A stretch of DNA of 64,000 nucleotides from Streptomyces sp. DI166 (GCF_900091315.1 NZ_FLSP01000029.1:22544-86543); one strand, 5' to 3'; positions 1-9,157 are shown, counted from the stretch's first letter. Numbers and translations are program-made. Notes: generated by a model not told the origin, from the letters alone.

Positions 1-512
1 CGATGCCCACCATCGTGGGCGAGATCAAGCGTTTCTTCCGGGACACCTCCTGGTCCGTGCGCGTCCCGCGCCGCCTCCAGGAACTCCGGCTCGACCTCGC
101 CAAGGCAGGCGACGAACTGGCCCAGAAGCTCGACCGCGCCCCGACGGTGGCCGAGCTCGCCGAACGCCTCGGACTGACCAACGACGAGGTCGTCGAGGGC
201 ATGGCCGCCTCCAACGCCTACACCGCCTCCTCGCTGGACGCCCAGCCGGAGGAGGACGACGCCGAAGGCGCGCTCGCCGACCGGATCGGCTACGAGGACC
301 ACGGGCTCGAAGGCATCGAGTACGTCGAGTCGTTGAAGCCCCTGATCGCCGGGCTCCCGCCCCGGGACCGCAAGATCCTCTCCCTGCGGTTCGTCGCGGG
401 CATGACCCAGTCGGAGATCGGCGAGGAACTGGGCATCTCGCAGATGCATGTCTCACGGCTGCTGTCACGGACACTGGTGCGTCTGCGCAAGGGACTGACC
501 CTGGAGGAGTAG
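1..512 (+). CDS. SigB/SigF-family RNA polymerase sigma factor, 5' truncated by window edge
   Basis: The last 169 residues of an alternative sigma factor of the SigB/SigF/SigG group; the reading frame is open to the window edge, so the true start lies upstream. What is visible begins in late region 2 / early region 3 (PTIVGEIKRFFRDTSWSVRV, which is very typical of this group), continues through region 3 (VAELAERLGLTNDEVVEG) and ends with a full region 4 helix-turn-helix (MTQSEIGEELGISQMHVSRL). Such factors direct core RNA polymerase to stress or developmental promoters and are usually held by anti-sigma/anti-anti-sigma partners. No partner gene is visible here. From memory the position next to the hut genes fits S. 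coelicolor sigI, but that is inference from synteny. Confidence in the family is high, in the paralogue low. Confidence 0.93.
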   Translation, partial: MPTIVGEIKRFFRDTSWSVRVPRRLQELRLDLAKAGDELAQKLDRAPTVAELAERLGLTNDEVVEGMAASNAYTASSLDAQPEEDDAEGALADRIGYEDHGLEGIEYVESLKPLIAGLPPRDRKILSLRFVAGMTQSEIGEELGISQMHVSRLLSRTLVRLRKGLTLEE

Positions 513-575
513 GCCCCTCGGCGTCCCATGGGTTACCCACGGAAACTCTTTCCTCACGGCCCCCCTTCCTTCACT

Positions 576-630
576 ATGAGCCGTCGTACCCGCCGGTAGC
601 ACCGGATCACCGGCGGATACGGCGGCTCAT
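576..630. repeat. 22-bp inverted repeat just upstream of the sigma-like/lectin gene
   Basis: Two 22-nt arms at 576-597 and 609-630 are reverse complements with only two mismatches, separated by 11 nt. The right arm ends directly before the Shine-Dalgarno GAGGAGG at 631-637 of the gene starting at 645. There is no T-tract, so it is not a classical intrinsic terminator, although it lies 64 nt after the sigma-factor stop. It could be an operator, an mRNA hairpin that hides the ribosome binding site, or a terminator of the T-less actinobacterial kind. Confidence 0.6.
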
Positions 631-644
631 GAGGAGGCGGGTTC

Positions 645-2138
645 ATGATGTGGGCCGACCACGGCGCGACCGACGCACGGCTGACCGAACTGCTGCGCGC
701 CGACTCCGCCACCGCCTACCGCGGACTCCAGGAGCTGCGCGCCCGCCACCGGCCCGCCGTACTGGCCTACGCCCGGCTCTGCACCACCACCGACTCCGCG
801 GCCCGGCAGCTCGCGGGCCAGGTCTTCGCCCTCGCGGCCCGGGAGACGGCCCGCGGCGTCGACCCCGGCGGGCCCTGGCGGCACCGGCTCCTGTTGCTCA
901 CCGGGCGGCTGGCCGTCTCCTGGGCGGCGGACGAGCGGGTGGCGGGGCTGGACTCCGGGCTGCTGCTGGTACTCAGCACGGCGGGCCCGGACGGGCCTGT
1001 GCCGCCCCTGCTGGGCGCCTTCCAGTCGCTGCCCGCCCGCGCGCGGGGCCTGCTCTGGTACGCCGTCGTGGAGCGCGAACCGGACGAGCGCACCGCCGCC
1101 TTCCTGGGCCTGACCGGCGCGGACGTCGCCCATGACACCGCCGCCGCGCTCCAGCAGCTGGCCCGCGCGGTGCTGCACGCCCGCCTGACGGCCTCCGCCG
1201 ACCCCGACTGCCGCGACTTCCACCGGCTGATCGAGGAGTCGGTCCGCCCCGACAACCCCCGCGTCAGCGCCGATCTGCGGGCCCACATGGCCCGCTGCGC
1301 GACCTGTACGACCGCCCACGAGGAGCTCTGCGCCCTGCGCGACGACCCGCGCCGCGCCCTCGCGGAGGGCCTGCTGCCCTGGGCGGGCGCCCTGTACGTG
1401 CGGGACGAGCCCGCGCCCCGTGCACCCCGCACCCGCACTCCGGCCGCCGCCTGGTCGCCGTCCCGGCGGTCCGTGCTGGTGTCGGCGGCGCTCGGAGTGG
1501 CGCTGGTGCCGCTGCTGGTCCTGATCGTGGCGCGGTCGGGGTCCTCCGACGACGGCCAGGAACCGGTGAGTTCGATCGGCTCCGGCACCCCGGTGGACGC
1601 GCCGCCGGTGACCGTGACGGCGACGGTGTCCGCGACCCCGTCGCCCTCGTCCTCCCCCTCCCCCGGCCGCTCGCCGTCGAAATCGCCCTCCCCGACCCGG
1701 AGTTCGGCCGCCCCCTCCCCCACGCCGCCGTTCCGGCCGCCCGGCGGCTCGTACGCGCTCGTGGTGAACCACTCCAGCGGGCTGTGCCTGGACGTGCGCG
1801 ACGGCGAGTTCGAGAAGGGGACCGACGTCATCACGGCGCCCTGCTCGTCCGCCCCCACCCAGCGGTGGCGGGTGGATGCCGGACGGGGCGTGGTGCAGTC
1901 GTACGCGGACCCCGAGTTCTGCCTGGACAGCCGGGGCTCGGTGGAGCGCGGCGTCGGCATCTGGGCGTGCGACTCGGTGAACGGGGACAAGGGGCAGAAC
2001 CTGCGGTTCGCGGTGGACTCCCGCGGCTTCATCCGGCCCGGTATCGCCCCCGGCCACGCGGTGACGCCGGTCGGCAGCGGGGCACTGGCCCTGGAGGAGG
2101 AGAACGGGGACGCGGAACAGCGGTGGCGGACCGGGTGA
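645..2138 (+). CDS. Sigma-like / anti-sigma zinc-finger / TM / ricin-type lectin fusion protein
   Basis: A 497-residue protein with an unusual domain order. Residues about 5-190 resemble an ECF-sigma-like helical region without convincing DNA-binding motifs. Around residue 210 is a zf-HC2/ZAS-like element (HMARCATC, with the His-x3-Cys-x2-Cys spacing of zinc anti-sigma factors). One membrane helix lies at about 278-300, then a Ser/Pro/Thr-rich wall-spanning linker (about 310-365), and a C-terminal ricin-type beta-trefoil (about 368-495) with repeated CLD and QRW signatures. The likely topology is cytoplasmic N-terminus and extracytoplasmic sugar-binding lectin, i.e. a sensor linking carbohydrate binding outside to sigma or anti-sigma activity inside. 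That function is inference. The start has a good GAGGAGG; two ATG codons in tandem (645, 648) make the exact start uncertain by one residue. Confidence 0.8.
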   Translation: MMWADHGATDARLTELLRADSATAYRGLQELRARHRPAVLAYARLCTTTDSAARQLAGQVFALAARETARGVDPGGPWRHRLLLLTGRLAVSWAADERVAGLDSGLLLVLSTAGPDGPVPPLLGAFQSLPARARGLLWYAVVEREPDERTAAFLGLTGADVAHDTAAALQQLARAVLHARLTASADPDCRDFHRLIEESVRPDNPRVSADLRAHMARCATCTTAHEELCALRDDPRRALAEGLLPWAGALYVRDEPAPRAPRTRTPAAAWSPSRRSVLVSAALGVALVPLLVLIVARSGSSDDGQEPVSSIGSGTPVDAPPVTVTATVSATPSPSSSPSPGRSPSKSPSPTRSSAAPSPTPPFRPPGGSYALVVNHSSGLCLDVRDGEFEKGTDVITAPCSSAPTQRWRVDAGRGVVQSYADPEFCLDSRGSVERGVGIWACDSVNGDKGQNLRFAVDSRGFIRPGIAPGHAVTPVGSGALALEEENGDAEQRWRTG

Positions 2139-2150
2139 GCAGGCCCCCGG

Positions 2151-3323
2151 TCAGACCACGCGCTCGCCGCGCCGCCACACCCCGGTGACCAGCGGTACGC
2201 CCGGCCGGTAGGCCAGGTGCACATGGCTCGGGGCGTCCAGCAGCGTGAGGTCGGCGCGGGCGCCCGGGACGATCCGGCCGACGTCCGTGCGGCGCAGGGC
2301 CGCGGCGCCGCCCGCGGTGGCCGACCAGACCGCCTCGTCCGGGGTCATGCCCATGTCCCGCACGGCGAGCGCGATACAGAAGGGCACCGACGAGGTGAAG
2401 GACGAGCCGGGGTTGCAGTCGGTGGACAGCGCCACGGTCACCCCCGCGTCCAGCAACCGCCGGGCGTCCGGCCACTCGGCGCGGGTGGAGAACTCGGCGC
2501 CGGGCAGCAGCGTGGCGACGGTGTTCCCACTGGCCAGGGCGTCGACGTCGGCGTCGGTGAGGTGGGTGCAGTGGTCGGCGCTGGCCGCGTCCAGCTCGAC
2601 GGCGAGCCGGACGCCGGGGCCGTAGGAGAGCTGGTTGGCGTGGATGCGCGGGTGCAGGCCCTTGGCCCTGCCCGCGGTGAGGATCGCGCGGGCCTGGTCG
2701 CCGTCGAAGGCGCCCTTCTCGCAGAACACGTCGATCCAGCGGGCGTACGGCGCGCAGGCGTCCAGCATCTCCCCGGTGACCAGGGCGACATAGGCGGCCG
2801 GGTCGTCGGCCAGGTCCGGGGAGACGATGTGGGCGCCGAGGTAGGTGACCTCGTCGGTATGGGCGGCGGCGATGCGCAGGGCGCGGGCCTCGTCCTGAAC
2901 GGTCAGGCCGTAGCCGGACTTGGTCTCGAAGGTCGTGGTGCCCTGGCGCAGCGCCTCGTCGAGGTAGCGGGTGAGGTTGGCCTCCAGCTCGGCGTCCGTG
3001 GCCGCCCGGGTCGCCGCGACCGTGGTGCGGATGCCGCCCGCGGAGTAGGAGCGGCCGGACATACGGGCGTTGAACTCCTGGGTGCGGTCGCCCGCGAAGA
3101 CCAGGTGGGAGTGGGAGTCCACGAACCCCGGCAGGACCGCCCGGCCGCCGGCGTCGACCCGATTGTCAGTGGCGGGTGCTTTGCTTGACTCACCGGTCCA
3201 CACGACCCGGTCGCCCTCGATGACGACGGCCGCGTCCTGGACCAGTCCGAGGGGGGAGTTGTCACCTAGGGAGGGGTCGTTGGTGACCAGCGTGGCGATG
3301 TTGCTGATGACGGTGCTGCTCAT
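2151..3323 (-). CDS. hutI: Imidazolonepropionase
   Basis: The enzyme (390 aa) hydrolyses 4-imidazolone-5-propionate to N-formimino-L-glutamate, the third step of histidine degradation, in the cytoplasm. The amidohydrolase-fold metal motif is seen as DSHSHLVF near residue 70, with HANQLS and STDCNPGSS further on, and the length is normal for HutI. ATG at 3323 is preceded by GAGGA and gives a start 20 nt after the end of hutF, so it is the last gene of the hutU-M20-hutF-hutI operon. It converges on the lectin gene with only 12 nt between the stops. Confidence 0.96.
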   Translation of the reverse strand: MSSTVISNIATLVTNDPSLGDNSPLGLVQDAAVVIEGDRVVWTGESSKAPATDNRVDAGGRAVLPGFVDSHSHLVFAGDRTQEFNARMSGRSYSAGGIRTTVAATRAATDAELEANLTRYLDEALRQGTTTFETKSGYGLTVQDEARALRIAAAHTDEVTYLGAHIVSPDLADDPAAYVALVTGEMLDACAPYARWIDVFCEKGAFDGDQARAILTAGRAKGLHPRIHANQLSYGPGVRLAVELDAASADHCTHLTDADVDALASGNTVATLLPGAEFSTRAEWPDARRLLDAGVTVALSTDCNPGSSFTSSVPFCIALAVRDMGMTPDEAVWSATAGGAAALRRTDVGRIVPGARADLTLLDAPSHVHLAYRPGVPLVTGVWRRGERVV

Positions 3324-3343
3324 CGTGTCCTCGTGGGTCGTCG

Positions 3344-4678
3344 TCAGGAGCGCAGGGCTTCGACCGCACGCGACAGGGCCTGCGGCACATCGGGTACGAG
3401 CTGGTGGGCGCCGTCGCGCACGATGTGCCGTCCCGCCACGACCGTGTGCCGTACGTCCGCCGCGGTCGCCGCGAATACGGCCGTCTCGGCGCCGAGCCGC
3501 GGCAGCGGCCCCGCCGTTCTGACCGAGTCGAGCGCGATCGTCGTGAAGTCGGCGCGGGCGCCCGCCTCCAGGGTGCCCGTGTCGTCCCAGCCGAGGGCCG
3601 CGTGGCCGTCGGCGGAGGCAGCCCGCAGCAGGGCCGCCGCCGTCCAGTGACCCCGGGTGCGCGAGCGCAGGCGCTCGTTGAGCTCCATGGCGCGCGCCTC
3701 CTCCAGCAGGTCGATGACGGCGTGGCTGTCGGAGCCGAGGGAGAGCGGGGAGCCCTCGTTCTGCAGGGCCACGGCGGGGCCGATGCCGTCGGCGAGGTCC
3801 CGTTCGGTGGTCGGGCACATGCAGGTGCCGGTGCCGCTGCCGCCGATCAGGGAGATGTCCTCGGCCGTCAGGTGGGTGTTGTGCACGCCGGTGGTGCGCG
3901 GGCCCAGGACGCCGTGGAGGGCGAGGAGCTGGGTCGGGGTGCAGCCGTGGACCTCGTGGCAGGCCTCGTTCTCGGCGGTCTGCTCCGACAGATGCACATG
4001 GAGCGGGGCGCGCCGCTCCTCGGCCCACCCGGCGACGGTCGCCAACTGCTCGGCGGGCACGGCCCGCACGGAGTGAATCGCCGCCCCGATCCGCGCGTGA
4101 TCCCGTTCCTTGAGAACTGAACAGCGTTCCGCCCAGGCGTCCGCGGTGCCGTCGGAGAAGCGGAGCTGGTGCCGGTTGGGCGGCTGGCCGAAGCCGGAGG
4201 AGAGGTAGGCGGTGTCGAGGAGGGTGATGCGGATACCGGCGTCGGCGGCCGCCGCGATCAGCGCCTCCCCCATGGCGTTGGGGTCGGCGTAGGGGGTGCC
4301 GCCGGGGGCGTGGTGGACGTAGTGGAACTCACCGACGGCGGTGATGCCGGCCAGCGCCATCTCCGCGTACACCGCCCGCGCGAGGGCGTGGTAGCTGTCC
4401 GGGGTGAGCCGGTCGGCGGTGGCGTACATGACCTCGCGCCAGGTCCAGAAGGTGCCGGAGCCGACCTGGACGGTGCCGCGCAGGGCGCGGTGGAAGGCAT
4501 GGGAGTGGGCGTTGGCCAGCCCGGGCAGGGTGAGTCCGCGCAGGATCTCGGCGCCGGGCGGCGGGGTCTCGGTACCGGTGCGGACGGCCGTGATCCGGCC
4601 GTCCGTCACGTCCATCGCCACGCCCGGCTCGACATGGGTGCCGAGCCAGGCGTGCTCCAGCCAGTACGTCCGTGTCAC
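3344..4678 (-). CDS. hutF: Formimidoylglutamate deiminase
   Basis: A 444-residue amidohydrolase-superfamily enzyme that deaminates N-formimino-L-glutamate to N-formyl-L-glutamate and ammonia. Metal-binding NAHSHAFHR lies at about residue 56, HVHLSEQ in the middle and DSHAVIDL later, the pattern of HutF rather than of HutI. It starts with GTG overlapping the upstream M20 gene by four bases (GTGA), which implies translational coupling. Its presence means that this organism uses the two-step route through formylglutamate rather than direct HutG formiminoglutamase. Confidence 0.93.
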   Translation of the reverse strand: MTRTYWLEHAWLGTHVEPGVAMDVTDGRITAVRTGTETPPPGAEILRGLTLPGLANAHSHAFHRALRGTVQVGSGTFWTWREVMYATADRLTPDSYHALARAVYAEMALAGITAVGEFHYVHHAPGGTPYADPNAMGEALIAAAADAGIRITLLDTAYLSSGFGQPPNRHQLRFSDGTADAWAERCSVLKERDHARIGAAIHSVRAVPAEQLATVAGWAEERRAPLHVHLSEQTAENEACHEVHGCTPTQLLALHGVLGPRTTGVHNTHLTAEDISLIGGSGTGTCMCPTTERDLADGIGPAVALQNEGSPLSLGSDSHAVIDLLEEARAMELNERLRSRTRGHWTAAALLRAASADGHAALGWDDTGTLEAGARADFTTIALDSVRTAGPLPRLGAETAVFAATAADVRHTVVAGRHIVRDGAHQLVPDVPQALSRAVEALRS

Positions 4679-5961
4679 GCGCAGGCCAGCCCTTCCAGTA
4701 CGTCGGCGAGTGCGAGGACCCCGGCCACGCAGTCGTCCTCGGTCGCCGACTCGGCCGGGGAGTGCGAGACGCCGGTGGGGTTGCGTACGAACAGCATGGC
4801 GGTCGGGATGCTCCCGGACAGGATTCCGGCGTCGTGTCCGGCGCCGGTGCCGAGGACGGGCACCTTCAGGTCGGTGTCCTTGCCGAGGATGCGGGCCAGT
4901 TCGTCGCGCAGGGCGTGGTCGAACTCGACGACGGGGGTGAAGGACTCCCGTACGACGTCCAGGTCGATGCCGTGCGCGGCGGCGTACTCCCGCGCGGCGC
5001 GCTCGATGCCGGTGACGACCCTGTCGAGGCTCGCCTGGTCCTCGGCGCGGGAGTCGAGCCAGCCGCGCACCAGGGAGGGGATGGCGTTGACGCCGTTCGG
5101 CTCGACGGAGATCTTGCCGAAGGTGGCGACGGCACCGGCGAGTTCGGCCTCCCGGCGGGCGGCGAGCACGGTCTCGGCGTACGACAGCATCGGGTCGCGG
5201 CGGTCCACCAGGCGGGTGGTGCCGGCGTGGTTGGCCTCGCCTCGGAAGTCGAACCGCCAGCGTCCGTGCGGCCAGATGGCGCTGGCGATGCCGACGGAGT
5301 CACCGGAGAGGTCCAGCGCCCGGCCCTGCTCGACGTGCAGCTCGACGAACGCGCCGATGCGGGACAGCCGCTCGGGGTCGGGGCCGATGGCCTCGGGGTC
5401 GTAACCGGCCGCCTCCATGGCGCGGGGCAGGCTGATTCCGTCGCCGTCGGTGAGCTTGTGCGCGCCCTCGACGGTGAGCTGTCCGGCGGTGAGCCGGGAC
5501 CCGACGCAGGCGAGCCCGAAGCGGGCGCCCTCCTCGTCGCCGAAGTTGACGATGGCGAGCGGCTTGGTGAACTCCACGCCCCGGGCGCGCAGTTCGTCGA
5601 GTGCGGCGAAGGACGACACGACACCCAGGGGGCCGTCGAAGGCGCCCCCGTCCGGCACGGAGTCCAGGTGCGACCCGGTGACGACGGCGTCCCCGGCGGC
5701 GGGGTCGCCGAGCCAGGCCCACTGGTTCCCGTTCCGGTCCACCTCGTGAACCAGCCCCCGCGCCTCGGCCTGCGCCTTGAACCAGGCCCGGCATTCGAGG
5801 TCGGCCCCGGTCCAGGCGTAGCGCCGGTAGCCGTGGGAGTCGGGGTGGCGCCCGATGGGGTACAGCTCGCGCCACATCTCGTGGAACGAGCCGCCCTTGG
5901 ACGGACGGGCGTCCTGCGCCGAACCGCCCGCCCCCACCGGGGGGTTGCCGCTACCCGTCAC
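4675..5961 (-). CDS. M20-family amidohydrolase of the hut operon (annotated elsewhere as allantoate amidohydrolase)
   Basis: A 428-residue zinc peptidase-like amidohydrolase of the allantoate amidohydrolase / N-carbamoyl-amino-acid hydrolase group. Metal ligands are seen in VTGSHLDSVPDGG, NFGDEEGARF and LHVEQG, with NHAGTT in the dimerisation/lid region. It begins with GTG overlapping hutU by four bases and ends overlapping hutF by four, so it is embedded in a tightly coupled histidine operon. By context the likely job is removal of the formyl group of N-formylglutamate, the step that HutG performs elsewhere; this is inference, and homology alone would suggest ureido substrates. Confidence 0.85.
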   Translation of the reverse strand: MTGSGNPPVGAGGSAQDARPSKGGSFHEMWRELYPIGRHPDSHGYRRYAWTGADLECRAWFKAQAEARGLVHEVDRNGNQWAWLGDPAAGDAVVTGSHLDSVPDGGAFDGPLGVVSSFAALDELRARGVEFTKPLAIVNFGDEEGARFGLACVGSRLTAGQLTVEGAHKLTDGDGISLPRAMEAAGYDPEAIGPDPERLSRIGAFVELHVEQGRALDLSGDSVGIASAIWPHGRWRFDFRGEANHAGTTRLVDRRDPMLSYAETVLAARREAELAGAVATFGKISVEPNGVNAIPSLVRGWLDSRAEDQASLDRVVTGIERAAREYAAAHGIDLDVVRESFTPVVEFDHALRDELARILGKDTDLKVPVLGTGAGHDAGILSGSIPTAMLFVRNPTGVSHSPAESATEDDCVAGVLALADVLEGLACA

Positions 5962-7622
5962 GCGTCGTCACCCTCACGCATCGGCACCCGCACACCCTTG
6001 GCGTCCGCCACCGACTCCGCGATGTCGTACCCGGCGTCGACATGCCGAATGACACCCATGCCGGGGTCGTTCGTCAGCACCCGCCGGATCTTCTCGCCGC
6101 CCAGCTTCGTGCCGTCCGCCACGGTCACCTGCCCCGCGTGGATGGACCGCCCCATGCCGACCCCGCCACCGTGGTGCAGGGAGACCCAGGACGCCCCGGA
6201 CGCCACGTTGACCATGGCGTTCAGCAGCGGCCAGTCCGCGATCGCGTCGGAGCCGTCGAGCATGGCCTCGGTCTCGCGGTACGGGGAGGCGACGGAGCCG
6301 CAGTCGAGGTGGTCGCGTCCGATCGCCAGCGGCGCGGCCAGCTCACCGCTCGCCACCATGTCGTTGAACCGCTCACCGGCCTTGTCGCGCTCGCCGTAGC
6401 CGAGCCAGCAGATACGCGCGGGCAGGCCCTGGAAGTGGACCCGCTCACCGGCCATCTTGATCCAGCGGGCGAGGGACTCGTTCTCCGGGAACAGGTCCAG
6501 GATCGCCTTGTCGGTCTTGGCGATGTCGGCCGGGTCGCCGGAGAGCGCGGCCCACCGGAAGGGGCCCTTGCCCTCGCAGAAGAGGGGGCGGATGTAGGCG
6601 GGCACGAAGCCGGGGAAGGCGAACGCCCGGTCGTATCCGGCGAGCTGGGCCTCGCCGCGGATGGAGTTGCCGTAGTCGAAGACCTCGGCGCCGGCGTCCA
6701 TGAAGCCGACCATGGCCTCGACGTGCTTGGCCATGGACTCACGGGCCCGGGTGGTGAACCCTGCCGGGTCCTTGGCCGCGTAGGAGGCCATGTCGTCGAA
6801 GTCGACGCCGACCGGCAGGTACGACAGCGGGTCGTGGGCCGAGGTCTGGTCGGTGACGATGTCGACGGGGGCGCCCTCGGCGAGCATCCGCGGCAGCAGT
6901 TCGGCCGCGTTGCCGAGCAGGCCGATGGAGAGCGGGCGGCGGGCGTCGCGGGCCTCGACGGCGAGCTGGAGGGCGTGCTCCAGGGAGTCGGCGCGCACGT
7001 CCAGGTACCGGTGCTCGATGCGGCGCTCGATGGCGCGCGGGTCGCAGTCGATGCAGATGGCGACGCCGTCGTTCATGGTGACCGCGAGGGGCTGGGCGCC
7101 GCCCATGCCGCCGAGTCCGGCGGTGAGGGTGATGGTCCCGGCGAGGGTGCCGCCGAACCGCTTGGCGGCGACGGCGGCGAAGGTCTCGTAGGTGCCCTGG
7201 AGGATGCCCTGGGTGCCGATGTAGATCCAGGAGCCGGCGGTCATCTGGCCGTACATGGTCAGGCCGAGCTGCTCCAGGCGGCGGAACTCCTCCCAGTTGG
7301 CCCAGTCGCCGACCAGGTTGGAGTTGGCGATCAGGACGCGCGGCGCCCACTCGTGGGTCTGCATGACGCCGACCGGGCGGCCGGACTGGACCAGCATGGT
7401 CTCGTCCTGCTTGAGGGTCCGCAGGGTGCGGACCATGGCGTCGAAGGAGCGCCAGTCGCGGGCGGCCTTGCCGGTGCCGCCGTAGACGACGAGCTTGTCG
7501 GGGTGTTCGGCGACCTCGGGGTCGAGGTTGTTCTGCAGCATCCGCAGGGCGGCTTCCTGCTGCCATCCCAGGGCGCTCAGTTCCGTACCGCGCGGGGCTC
7601 GTACGGGGCGGGGTCCTGACAT
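5958..7622 (-). CDS. hutU: Urocanate hydratase
   Basis: A full-length 554-residue urocanase, which hydrates urocanate to imidazolone propionate using tightly bound NAD+ as electrophile. The NAD-binding segment GLGGMGGAQPLAV and the active-site region with YGERDKAGERFNDMV and LDCGSVASPYRETE are present. ATG at 7622 follows a strong GAGGAGG. It is the first gene of the operon hutU-M20-hutF-hutI. The intergenic region to the divergent gene at 7733 must hold its promoter; an imperfect TATTCA/TGAATA repeat there is a possible operator. Confidence 0.97.
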   Translation of the reverse strand: MSGPRPVRAPRGTELSALGWQQEAALRMLQNNLDPEVAEHPDKLVVYGGTGKAARDWRSFDAMVRTLRTLKQDETMLVQSGRPVGVMQTHEWAPRVLIANSNLVGDWANWEEFRRLEQLGLTMYGQMTAGSWIYIGTQGILQGTYETFAAVAAKRFGGTLAGTITLTAGLGGMGGAQPLAVTMNDGVAICIDCDPRAIERRIEHRYLDVRADSLEHALQLAVEARDARRPLSIGLLGNAAELLPRMLAEGAPVDIVTDQTSAHDPLSYLPVGVDFDDMASYAAKDPAGFTTRARESMAKHVEAMVGFMDAGAEVFDYGNSIRGEAQLAGYDRAFAFPGFVPAYIRPLFCEGKGPFRWAALSGDPADIAKTDKAILDLFPENESLARWIKMAGERVHFQGLPARICWLGYGERDKAGERFNDMVASGELAAPLAIGRDHLDCGSVASPYRETEAMLDGSDAIADWPLLNAMVNVASGASWVSLHHGGGVGMGRSIHAGQVTVADGTKLGGEKIRRVLTNDPGMGVIRHVDAGYDIAESVADAKGVRVPMREGDDA

Positions 7623-7664
7623 GGTCTGCCTCCTCGGATGGTGCTGCCGGATTGTTGCTGTTGT

Positions 7665-7689
7665 TATTCACATCCTGACGCTCTGAATA
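7665..7689. promoter_or_regulatory. Candidate operator between hutU and the divergent decarboxylase gene
   Basis: TATTCA (7665-7670) and TGAATA (7684-7689) form a perfect 6-bp inverted repeat with 13-nt spacing in an AT-rich patch of an otherwise very GC-rich intergenic region. It lies about 43-67 bp upstream of hutU. A repressor such as a Hut regulator could bind here, but the repeat is short. Confidence 0.3.
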
Positions 7690-7732
7690 GAGCTAGTCAA
7701 TACGTCGGTGCGCCAGCGCGACCGCGCCGCGG

Positions 7733-9157
7733 ATGTTTGTCTGGATGAGTGGTCTCGGGAACGACACAGCGGGGGACGCGGTGGACATCGTGAGTGACGG
7801 ACGGACGGACGAGGAGCGGGTGGCGCGCCGGGACGAGGCGGTGCGGGCCGCGGTGGAGCAGGGGCTGCTGGGGCCGGACTCCCCCATCGTGGGCCTGCTG
7901 GACGTCACCGGCATCCGGGAGTCGGCGGCGGCGCTGCGGGCCGCGTTCGAGGCGGTGACCGCGCCCGGCACCCCGGTGCTGCACGCCTTCGCGGTCAAGG
8001 CGACCCCGCTGGTGCCGGTGCTGCGGCTGCTGAGCGAGGCGGGGATCGGCGCGGAGGTGGCGAGCCCCGGGGAGCTGGCGCTGGCCCGGGCGGCGGGGCT
8101 GCCGCCGGAGCGCACGGTGCTGGACTCGCCCGCCAAGACGCAGGCCGAGCTGCGCGAGGCGCTGGAGCTCGGGATCGCCGTCAACGCCGACAATCCGCAG
8201 GAGCTGGCCCGGATCGACGCCCTGATGCGGTCGGCGCCGAGCCGCTCTCCGCTCGGCCTCAGGGTCAATCCGCAGATGGGCTCGGGTTCCATCGAGGCGA
8301 CGTCGACGGCGACCGCGACCTCGAAGTTCGGGGTGCCGCTGCGCGACGAGGGGGCGCGGGAGTGGGTCGTGGGGGCGTACCTGGAACGGCCGTGGCTGAC
8401 CCGGCTGCACACGCACACCGGCTCCCAGGGCATACCGCTGTCACTGATGGCGCGGGGCGTGGCGGAGACGTACGCGCTGGCGGAGGAGATCAACGAGCGG
8501 GCCGGGCGGCGGCAGATCGACACCGTCGACATCGGCGGCGGGCTGCCGGTGAACTTCTCCTCGGACGTCACGACACCGACGTACGCGCAGTACGCGCGGC
8601 TGCTGAGCGAGGCGGTGCCGGGGCTGTTCGGCGGGCGCTACGGGCTGGTCACCGAGTTCGGGCGGTCGCTGCTGGCCAAGCACGGGACGCTGCTGGCCCG
8701 GGTGGAGTACGCCAAGAGCGCGGGCGGGCGGCCGGTGGCGGTGACGCACGCGGGCGTGCAGGTGGCGACGCGGACGGTGTACGCGCCGGCGGCGTGGCCG
8801 CTGCGGCTGGCGGCGTACGACGCCAAGGGGAGGCCGAAGACCGGCGGCGAGGTGGTGCAGGACGTGGCCGGGCCGGCCTGTTTTGCCGGTGACCTGCTGG
8901 CCGAGGCGCGGTCGCTGCCGCCGCTGGAGCCGGGTGACGTGGTGGCGGCGCTGGACACGGGCGCGTACGCGTTCGCCCACCACTACGCCTACAACTCCCT
9001 TGCCCGGCCCGGCATTCACGGCTTCGTGCCGGACGGCACCGGCTCGGTCGCCTTCGCGACCGTGCGGGAGGCACAGGGGCTCGACGCGATCGTGGCCGAA
9101 TCCGGAGGGGCGCACGCGTCCGCGCTCACCACCCTGCGCACCCCCGGGCGCCCTTGA
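7733..9157 (+). CDS. Diaminopimelate decarboxylase-like PLP enzyme (fold type III)
   Basis: A 474-residue protein of the alanine-racemase-fold decarboxylase family. The PLP lysine is in HAFAVKATP (about residue 85); HTHTGSQG, the glycine-rich phosphate loop DIGGGLPVNF, EFGRSLLAKHG and the GPACFAGD / GAYAFAHHYAYN motifs that contribute catalytic Cys/Asp/Tyr are all present. The family includes diaminopimelate, ornithine/arginine and carboxynorspermidine decarboxylases; the substrate cannot be fixed from sequence. It is transcribed divergently from the hut operon. ATG codons at 7733 and 7745 and later GTG codons leave the start uncertain. Confidence 0.82.
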   Translation: MFVWMSGLGNDTAGDAVDIVSDGRTDEERVARRDEAVRAAVEQGLLGPDSPIVGLLDVTGIRESAAALRAAFEAVTAPGTPVLHAFAVKATPLVPVLRLLSEAGIGAEVASPGELALARAAGLPPERTVLDSPAKTQAELREALELGIAVNADNPQELARIDALMRSAPSRSPLGLRVNPQMGSGSIEATSTATATSKFGVPLRDEGAREWVVGAYLERPWLTRLHTHTGSQGIPLSLMARGVAETYALAEEINERAGRRQIDTVDIGGGLPVNFSSDVTTPTYAQYARLLSEAVPGLFGGRYGLVTEFGRSLLAKHGTLLARVEYAKSAGGRPVAVTHAGVQVATRTVYAPAAWPLRLAAYDAKGRPKTGGEVVQDVAGPACFAGDLLAEARSLPPLEPGDVVAALDTGAYAFAHHYAYNSLARPGIHGFVPDGTGSVAFATVREAQGLDAIVAESGGAHASALTTLRTPGRP

